Program-made: the position numbers and the translations under genes
Notes under the pieces: generated by a model
What the model was told of the DNA's origin: nothing
The model's input: the letters and a program-made list of their open reading frames with translations, nothing else
The model's database searches: none
DNA from: an uncultured Flavobacteriales bacterium
GTDB taxonomy: Bacteria > Bacteroidota > Bacteroidia > Flavobacteriales_D > Sanyastnellaceae
Length of the DNA stretch: 11,914 nt
Assembly (NCBI GenBank): GCA_937897625.1
Contig: CALCNZ010000320.1
Coordinates: forward strand, 1 to 11,914
Reading direction: 5' to 3'
Part shown: positions 7,792 to 11,914 of the stretch, piece by piece
How positions within the stretch are numbered: the first letter of the stretch is position 1
How the letters are laid out: each line of letters opens with the position of its first letter

Positions 7792-8513
7792 CCTTTTTCT
7801 ATTTCTTGTTGAATCAGATTGCGTGTGTGACTCGCCATTTCTTCAATAGACATATTGAAAAATTCTTCGCTATTCAACGCTGGTAAAATTCGAAGTTCAA
7901 CGGTTGCAGGACGCATGAAAAAACTTCCACTTGCTAAGGCCTTCGCACTTCCAATGACTGCAATGGGAACGATTGGAATTCGACCTTCTTTTGAGATTGT
8001 AAAAACACCTTTTTTAAACGGAAGCAGATCACCCGTTTTTGTTCGGGTTCCTTCCGGAAAAGCAGCGATACTCTTCCCTCCTTGAATATCCTGAATGGCA
8101 GTGCGCATGCTTGCCATAGCGCGTTCGCGATTTTTTCGATCTACGAAAATCATTCCTACAATTTTCATGTATTGGCCCAACACAGGAACTTTTTTCAGTT
8201 CAATTTTCCCAATAAAAAACATAGGTCTATTCACACGTGTGCAGATGATTGGAATATCTAATTGCGAAGCGTGATTCGCTGCGTAGATGGCAGGTTCTTC
8301 AAGCACATTTTCCAATCCTTTCGCTTTCACTCGAACCATTGAAATAGCTAAAATCACCGGAGAAAAAATGTAGTATCCCATTATCCTGTGTGAATAAGTA
8401 GGGTTCGTTAATAAAGCGAAAACCATCCCGAAAATTCCGCAGAACATGGTCCAAGCAAAAACTAAAACCAGCTGCAGAATGTTAATGGGAAGCCACAAAA
8501 TTTTCGAAATCAT
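7788..8513 (-). CDS. plsC: 1-acyl-sn-glycerol-3-phosphate acyltransferase (PlsC family)
   Basis: PlsC acylates lysophosphatidic acid to phosphatidic acid in phospholipid synthesis at the inner membrane; relatives acylate other lysolipids. The 241-residue protein has all the acyltransferase blocks: NHASQLD (80-86, the HX4D catalytic motif), GMIFVDRKNR (120-129), FPEGTR (152-157) followed by FKKG, and VPIAVIGS (182-189). A hydrophobic N-terminus (residues 5-35) and a second hydrophobic stretch (47-60) suggest membrane association. Its ATG overlaps the stop of the upstream oxidoreductase gene as ATGA, indicating translational coupling in one operon. The 3' end overlaps the convergent tamL stop. 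Substrate preference cannot be read from sequence, and another plsC may exist elsewhere in the genome. Confidence 0.93.
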   Translation of the reverse strand: MISKILWLPINILQLVLVFAWTMFCGIFGMVFALLTNPTYSHRIMGYYIFSPVILAISMVRVKAKGLENVLEEPAIYAANHASQLDIPIICTRVNRPMFFIGKIELKKVPVLGQYMKIVGMIFVDRKNRERAMASMRTAIQDIQGGKSIAAFPEGTRTKTGDLLPFKKGVFTISKEGRIPIVPIAVIGSAKALASGSFFMRPATVELRILPALNSEEFFNMSIEEMASHTRNLIQQEIEKG

Positions 8514-10804
8514 CCTTCCTCTCCGTTGTACTTTTCAAATCGAACTATCAAGAATTTACTGATTGGCGTATTGCTTCGCTCTGCTGTGTGGTGCAAAGGA
8601 ACAAGGCAATTCGTTTCAGGAAAATATGAACCTACGCATCCTTTTGGAATGCTGTAAGGAATCACATGAAACTTCACCGCCTTTCGCTCGATGCCTTCGT
8701 GAATGGATATGATGTTCACCAATTCTTTGTCTTGAAATCCTGCGTTGCGAATGTCTTCTTCATTCATCATAATTACGCGACGTTCGTTTTCAACTCCACG
8801 ATAGCGATCGTCTAGACCGTATACTGTTGTGTTGAATTGATCGTGGGTACGAATGGTCATGAGCACGTAATGTCCGCTTGGAATTTCTATATGTTGAAGC
8901 GGAGCTGTATTGAAATGCGCTTTTCCTGATGGCGTGGTAAACCTGCCTTCGCGCGGACCGTTCGGAAGATAGAATCCGTCTGCACCACGAACACGTTCGT
9001 TGTAATTATTGAATCCTGGAATGACCGCTTCAATTTCATCACGAATTAAATCGTAATTGGTTCTCCACTTTTTCCAAGGCAAGTCAGCAGTCTTTTTACA
9101 AGCGTTTCCAATTTCGCAAACTATAGCGGGTTCGCTCATGCAGAATTCAGAAGCGGGTTGAATGGTGCCGCGTGAACGGTGAACGATACCCATTGAATTT
9201 TCAACGGTCACGAATTGTTCTCCGCTTTCTTGAATGTCAATTTCAGTTCTCCCTAGACATGGAAGTATTAAAGCTTCTTCTCCTGTTACTAAGTGTGAGC
9301 GATTCAGTTTGGTTGAAATGTGAACAGTCAGCGGCACACGTTGCATGGCTTTCCCTGTGAAATCACTATCTGGCGTAGCCGAAACGAAGTTTCCACCTAA
9401 GCCAATAAATATTTTCACCTTATCGTGTGCCATAGCTTCAATAGCCTCGACCGCATCGAATCCGTGGTTTCTTGGTGAAGTGAAATTGTAACGATTGTCG
9501 AGTGCTTGTAAAAATGGCTCGCGGGGTTTTTCGTTAATACCCATGGTACGATCTCCTTGCACATTCGAATGCCCGCGTACTGGACAAAGTCCAGCGCCTG
9601 GCTTTCCAACAGCACCCAGAACAAGGTGAATGTTCACCACTTCTTGAATAATGGCAACAGCTTTTTTCTGTTGCGTAAGGCCCATGGCCCAGCATGAAAT
9701 AATATTTTTCTTTTTGGAAATGAGTTCAGCAATTTCGAACGCCTGTGCCTTTGATATGCCGCTGATTTCAGAGCACTCGTCGAGATTCACTTCGTCTAAG
9801 CTGTTCCAGTAGTTGATGAATCCTTCTGTCTTTTCTTCTACAAATTTTTGATCGAGCACTCCACCTACTTCTTGCTCAAGATTCTTCAAGTAGTGTCCGA
9901 TCATTTTGAATAACGCATGGTCTCCGCCTACTCTTACTTGCAGGAAATGGTCTGCGAGTTGTGTTCCTCCTTTTAAAATTTCGATTGGACTTTGTGGATT
10001 GATGAACTTCATGGTACCCACTTCAGGAAGTGGATTGATGTGAATAATTTTCCCGCCGTTGGCCTTGCATTTCGAAAGAGCCGACATCATACGCGGGTGG
10101 TTCGTTCCCGGATTTTGTCCGATAACCAAAATAGCATCTGCAATGTGAAGGTCGTCGAGCTTCACGGTACCCTTTCCTATTCCGAGCGATTCAATGAGAG
10201 CAGTACCCGAGCTTTCGTGACAAAGGTTGCTGCAGTCTGGAAGGTTATTGGTTCCGTATTTTCGAACAAGCAATTGATAGAGATAAGCCGCTTCATTGCC
10301 TGTTCTTCCGGAAGTATAGAAAACGGCTTCATCGGGAGTAGCGCAATTGTCTAGTTCTTTAGCGATGCGTTGAAAAGCGAAATCCCATGACACGGCTTTG
10401 TAATTGCTGCTACCTTTTTCAAGGAACATGGGGTTTGTAATACGTCCGCTTTTTCCAATGATATAATCGCTCCACTCGCTCATTTCTTCCACCGAATGTT
10501 TCGTGAAGAAATCGGGTGTGCAACGTTTTTCGGTTGCCTCTTCGGCAATAGCCTTTGCACCGTTTTCACAGTATTCTCCGAGTTTCGATCTATGTGTAGG
10601 GTCTGGCCAAGCGCAACCTGGGCAATCGACTCCGTCTTTCTGATTTAATTTTTGCAGTAGTTTCCATCCTTTAATCATGCCCATTTCATCGGCAATGTGT
10701 TTGAAGGTTGAAGTCACGGCGGGTACTCCGCACGCTGCGTCTTTGAGGTGTTTCAAGCGAATGCCTGTAAGTGTTGCAGGCGGTACTATTCGGACGTTTC
10801 TCAT
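8510..10804 (-). CDS. FdhF/YdeP-family molybdopterin oxidoreductase
   Basis: This 764-residue protein belongs to the formate-dehydrogenase-like family that includes E. coli YdeP, with very similar length. These enzymes bind a bis-pterin molybdenum cofactor, but the physiological substrate is unclear; YdeP has been linked to acid resistance. The family block DCPGCAWPDP (residues 60-69) gives two cysteines (61, 64), followed by EYCENGAKAIAEEAT. There is no full four-cysteine [4Fe-4S] cluster motif of the classical formate dehydrogenase type. SNLCHESSG (192-200) places Cys195 where formate dehydrogenase H has selenocysteine. GQNPGTNHPR (229-238) and GLCPVRGHSNVQGDRTMG are cofactor-domain motifs. 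Beyond about residue 640 is the molybdopterin-binding C-terminal domain. No twin-arginine signal is visible, so it is likely cytoplasmic. It is first in a two-gene operon with plsC. No fdhD or molybdenum-cofactor gene is in the window. Confidence 0.9.
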   Translation of the reverse strand: MRNVRIVPPATLTGIRLKHLKDAACGVPAVTSTFKHIADEMGMIKGWKLLQKLNQKDGVDCPGCAWPDPTHRSKLGEYCENGAKAIAEEATEKRCTPDFFTKHSVEEMSEWSDYIIGKSGRITNPMFLEKGSSNYKAVSWDFAFQRIAKELDNCATPDEAVFYTSGRTGNEAAYLYQLLVRKYGTNNLPDCSNLCHESSGTALIESLGIGKGTVKLDDLHIADAILVIGQNPGTNHPRMMSALSKCKANGGKIIHINPLPEVGTMKFINPQSPIEILKGGTQLADHFLQVRVGGDHALFKMIGHYLKNLEQEVGGVLDQKFVEEKTEGFINYWNSLDEVNLDECSEISGISKAQAFEIAELISKKKNIISCWAMGLTQQKKAVAIIQEVVNIHLVLGAVGKPGAGLCPVRGHSNVQGDRTMGINEKPREPFLQALDNRYNFTSPRNHGFDAVEAIEAMAHDKVKIFIGLGGNFVSATPDSDFTGKAMQRVPLTVHISTKLNRSHLVTGEEALILPCLGRTEIDIQESGEQFVTVENSMGIVHRSRGTIQPASEFCMSEPAIVCEIGNACKKTADLPWKKWRTNYDLIRDEIEAVIPGFNNYNERVRGADGFYLPNGPREGRFTTPSGKAHFNTAPLQHIEIPSGHYVLMTIRTHDQFNTTVYGLDDRYRGVENERRVIMMNEEDIRNAGFQDKELVNIISIHEGIERKAVKFHVIPYSIPKGCVGSYFPETNCLVPLHHTAERSNTPISKFLIVRFEKYNGEEG

Positions 10805-10844
10805 GTTGCTAATATAGATTGGAAAACCTTCGGTTTTATTCCTA

Positions 10845-10878
10845 CTTCGTAATTTGAAAATCGAAGATTTTATTCCTA
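10845..10878 (+). repeat. Left arm of 34-bp inverted repeat
   Basis: This arm is the reverse complement of 11007-11040 with a single mismatch (T versus G at the twelfth base). The arms are 128 bp apart and bracket most of the array. They could pair as a cruciform or as a long RNA stem. The arms also contain the short hairpin AAAATC-GAA-GATTTT. Confidence 0.93.
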
Positions 10879-11006
10879 CTGTGTAATTGGAAAACCTTCG
10901 GTTTTATTCCTACAATGTAATTGGAACTTCGTTGATCAATAATTACGAATTAGGAATTATGAAATAGGAATTACGCAGTAGGAATTACGTAGTAGGAATT
11001 ACGTAG

Positions 11007-11040
11007 TAGGAATAAAATCTTCGATTTTCCAATTACGAAG
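11007..11040 (-). repeat. Right arm of 34-bp inverted repeat
   Basis: This is the last unit of the array and the only 34-bp unit in this orientation. It matches 10845-10878 in reverse complement at 33 of 34 positions. It ends 7 bp before the first REP-like element at 11048. Confidence 0.93.
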
Positions 11041-11047
11041 TTCCTAA

Positions 11048-11091
11048 GCCCCTAAGGGCGACATCCGAACTGCCCCCAGCAAAGCTGGGGG
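11048..11091 (+). repeat. REP-like element 1 (left flank)
   Basis: The 44-bp unit carries a perfect 8-bp stem, CCCCCAGC (11073-11080) and GCTGGGGG (11084-11091), with an AAA loop. It is preceded by CCCCTAAGGGCGACATCCG. It differs from REP-like element 3 at three positions only. Confidence 0.9.
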
Positions 11092-11176
11092 AAAAAGGTT
11101 CTGATTAGAAATCATTTGAAGTTAAAAGAGGAAATGTCAACTTACTTGAATCAAAGTTTTCAAACAAAATTTCTCT

Positions 11177-11206
11177 CCCCCAGCTTCACTGGGGGCATTT
11201 CGGATG
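11177..11206 (-). repeat. REP-like element 2 (inverted copy)
   Basis: This 30-bp sequence is the exact reverse complement of 11730-11759, including the CCCCCAG/CTGGGGG hairpin and the adjoining CATCCGAAATG. It lacks the CCCCTAAGGGCGA extension found in copies 1 and 3. With copy 1 it forms an inverted pair spaced by 85 bp of AT-rich sequence, like a bacterial interspersed mosaic element. Confidence 0.92.
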
Positions 11207-11208
11207 CC

Positions 11209-11223
11209 GCTCGCAGAGCGAGC
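11209..11223 (+). promoter_or_regulatory. Hairpin GCTCGC-AGA-GCGAGC in transposase leader
   Basis: A perfect 6-bp GC-rich stem with an AGA loop lies between REP-like element 2 and the transposase start. It could shape the leader RNA or be part of the single-stranded DNA recognised by the transposase. Confidence 0.6.
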
Positions 11224-11254
11224 TCGCATAAACGCGCATAACCGTTTCTTGACT

Positions 11255-11269
11255 TTGAGCAAAGCTCAA
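11255..11269 (+). promoter_or_regulatory. Hairpin TTGAGC-AAA-GCTCAA in transposase leader
   Basis: A perfect 6-bp stem with an AAA loop lies 21 bp before the transposase ATG. IS200 is known to limit transposase translation through 5' leader structure. Whether this one acts so is inference. Confidence 0.55.
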
Positions 11270-11290
11270 TTCATTTTTGCGAGAAAAAAA

Positions 11291-11770
11291 ATGTCAAAAT
11301 CCATTTCAACAATGACCATTCATTTGGTCTTTTCAACCAAGTATAGACAACCCTTCATTCTGCCTCAGATTGAAAATGACCTTTATGGTTTCTTATCCAA
11401 TATGTGTGATGATCTTGAATGTCCAAGTATTCAAATAGGCGGCTATTATGAGCATGTTCATGTCTTGTGTTTTCTCTCCAGAAAAATTGCAGTCATGAAG
11501 TTGGCTGAAAAATTAAAATCGAATTCATCGCGATGGATGAAAACAAAAGCAGTTTTCTTGAAAGACTTTGAATGGCAGTTGGGCTATGCTGTTTTCAGTG
11601 TTGGACAATCAGAAATAACTGGATTGAAAAAATATATTCAAAACCAAAAATCACATCATTCTGAAATGGAATTTTCAGGAAGAAATAGAAACTTCATTTT
11701 GCAGCACATAAACGAGCCCCTAAGGGCGACATCCGAAATGCCCCCAGTGAAGCTGGGGGATAAATATTAG
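11291..11770 (+). CDS. tnpA: Y1 (HUH) transposase, IS200/REP-associated type
   Basis: Y1 transposases cut and join single-stranded DNA next to hairpins using one tyrosine. The 159-residue protein opens with a typical MSKSISTMTIHLVFSTKYR. It has the HUH motif HVH (residues 55-57, in GGYYEHVHVL), KSNSSRWM (76-83), FEWQLGYAVFSVGQS (93-107) and the catalytic tyrosine Tyr115 in KKYIQNQKSHH. The ATG at 11291 gives the family N-terminus; an in-frame ATG at 11204 lies inside REP-like element 2 and would add 29 unlike residues. The C-terminus is odd: residues 143-156 are translated from REP-like element 3. A family-like NFQEEIE is readable one frame over at 11670-11690, so the 3' end may be frameshifted. 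Whether the enzyme is active is uncertain. Confidence 0.88.
   Translation: MSKSISTMTIHLVFSTKYRQPFILPQIENDLYGFLSNMCDDLECPSIQIGGYYEHVHVLCFLSRKIAVMKLAEKLKSNSSRWMKTKAVFLKDFEWQLGYAVFSVGQSEITGLKKYIQNQKSHHSEMEFSGRNRNFILQHINEPLRATSEMPPVKLGDKY
11716..11759 (+). repeat. REP-like element 3 (right flank, inside tnpA 3' end)
   Basis: This 44-bp copy has the CCCCCAG (11741-11747) and CTGGGGG (11753-11759) stem with a TGAAG loop. It matches element 1 at 41 of 44 positions and element 2 exactly over 30 bp in inverse orientation. It forms codons 143-156 of the transposase reading frame. Confidence 0.92.
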
Positions 11771-11790
11771 CGGAAATACATTTTGTTTTT

Positions 11791-11914
11791 CTAATGAACA
11801 AAAACTTTTTTCACAATAGTCCCTTGTCCGTTGAAACATTTGAAGAAGTAGATTCCATTTGCCCATTGTAATGTTGAAACTTCAGTCGTTCCTGTTGAGG
11901 AAAATGTTTCAATA
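11791..11914 (-). CDS. T9SS type A sorting-domain protein, C-terminal end (partial)
   Basis: Reading the minus strand from the window edge gives 40 residues and a TAG stop at 11791-11793. The sequence ends LQWANGIYFFKCFNGQGTI followed by VKKVFVH. The pattern W-x-x-G-I-Y-F, then a G-containing turn, then KK-hydrophobic-x-V is the end of the type A C-terminal domain that directs proteins through the type IX secretion system to the cell surface or medium. The cargo domain lies beyond the window, so its activity is unknown. Its presence fits a T9SS-positive Bacteroidota and the gldG homologue in the same window. The stop is 31 bp from REP-like element 3, whose hairpin could serve as its 3' mRNA end, although there is no T-run after it. 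Confidence 0.85.
   Translation of the reverse strand, partial: IETFSSTGTTEVSTLQWANGIYFFKCFNGQGTIVKKVFVH

Larger units (their letters stand above)
10818..11040. repeat. Modular 34-bp/14-bp hairpin repeat array
   Basis: Three 34-bp units stand in tandem at 10818-10851, 10852-10885 and 10886-10919; units 1 and 3 are identical over their first 28 bases. A degenerate stretch (10920-10950, containing the palindrome TTGATCAA) follows. Then come four 14-bp units at 10951-10964, 10965-10978, 10979-10992 and 10993-11006 (last two identical, TAGGAATTACGTAG), and one 34-bp unit in the opposite orientation at 11007-11040. In that orientation the 34-bp unit reads TAGGAAT, then a 20-bp hairpin module, then TACGAAG; the 14-bp unit is the same without the hairpin module. 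Hairpins are AAAAC-CTTCG-GTTTT (units 1 and 3) or AAAATC-GAA-GATTTT (unit 2). The array lies 5' of the oxidoreductase gene. It does not look like CRISPR, since there are no unique spacers. Confidence 0.9.
11048..11759 (+). mobile_element. IS200/REP-type element with Y1 transposase
   Basis: A single-gene element is bounded by near-identical 44-bp direct repeats (11048-11091 and 11716-11759, 3 mismatches). Each consists of GCCCCTAAGGGCGACATCC and then a CCCCCAG/CTGGGGG hairpin. An inverted copy lies at 11177-11206. The gene inside encodes an HUH/Y1 transposase. Hairpins near both ends and no conventional terminal inverted repeats cut by a DDE enzyme fit IS200/IS605-like or REP-associated (RAYT) biology. 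The exact cleaved ends are inferred; an alternative is that the element proper is only 11177-11759, with REP-1 a separate copy. Confidence 0.7.

Noticed and set aside
9992..10354. Plus-strand open frame of 120 codons
   Set aside because: It is antisense inside the oxidoreductase gene, whose frame carries clear conserved motifs.
10818..11040. CRISPR array
   Set aside because: Units are contiguous or of two related types, with no unique spacers of constant length and no cas genes nearby.
11073..11091. Intrinsic terminator at the GC-rich hairpin
   Set aside because: The stem is followed by AAAAAGG on the plus strand and the other side lacks a T-run; the same hairpin recurs as a REP-like element.
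11092..11176. Small gene or RNA between REP-like elements 1 and 2
   Set aside because: The 85-bp AT-rich spacer shows no convincing start, reading frame or stable structure.
11204..11290. Upstream ATG for the transposase
   Set aside because: It lies in REP-like element 2, reads through two hairpins, and the ATG at 11291 already gives the expected family N-terminus.

Overview
This window looks like a contig from a Bacteroidota organism, probably of the gliding, type IX secretion (T9SS) kind. Supporting signs are a gldG homologue, a T9SS type A sorting tail at the right edge, a TamL-type outer-membrane lipoprotein, the lepB-wbqC gene pair, few recognisable Shine-Dalgarno sequences, and candidate -7 boxes resembling TAnnTTTG. 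No organism can be named from the sequence alone.

Layout. Positions 1-377 hold about 2.2 copies of a 173-bp tandem repeat that looks unlike the rest of the window in base composition. It runs abruptly into the C-terminal part of signal peptidase I (lepB), which lacks its catalytic half. A plus-strand run follows: lepB fragment, wbqC (carrying an in-frame 30-bp repeat insertion), gldG, and a DUF4340 gene. A minus-strand SPOUT rRNA methyltransferase gene converges on it with 1 bp between stop codons. That gene is divergent from tamL, with only 41 bp between them, and this gap holds a perfect 11-bp inverted repeat overlapping plausible promoters in both directions. tamL converges on a minus-strand pair, a FdhF/YdeP-type molybdopterin oxidoreductase followed by a PlsC acyltransferase, coupled by an ATGA overlap.

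From 10805 to 11290 there is no protein gene. Two different repeat systems lie there. The first (10818-11040) is a modular array: 34-bp hairpin units in one orientation, 14-bp units that equal the 34-bp unit minus its 20-bp hairpin, and one 34-bp unit in the opposite orientation. The second is a REP-like set with a CCCCCAG/CTGGGGG hairpin. Its copies flank, and at the 3' end are translated into, a Y1 (HUH) transposase of the IS200/REP-associated type. The window ends inside a minus-strand gene for a T9SS-exported protein.

Functional themes are cell-envelope biogenesis (LepB, TamL, PlsC), gliding/secretion (GldG with DUF4340, T9SS cargo) and small single-strand-transposed repeats. The most novel-looking material is the modular 34/14-bp array and the adjoining REP/transposase element. 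The left-edge satellite may be an assembly chimera.
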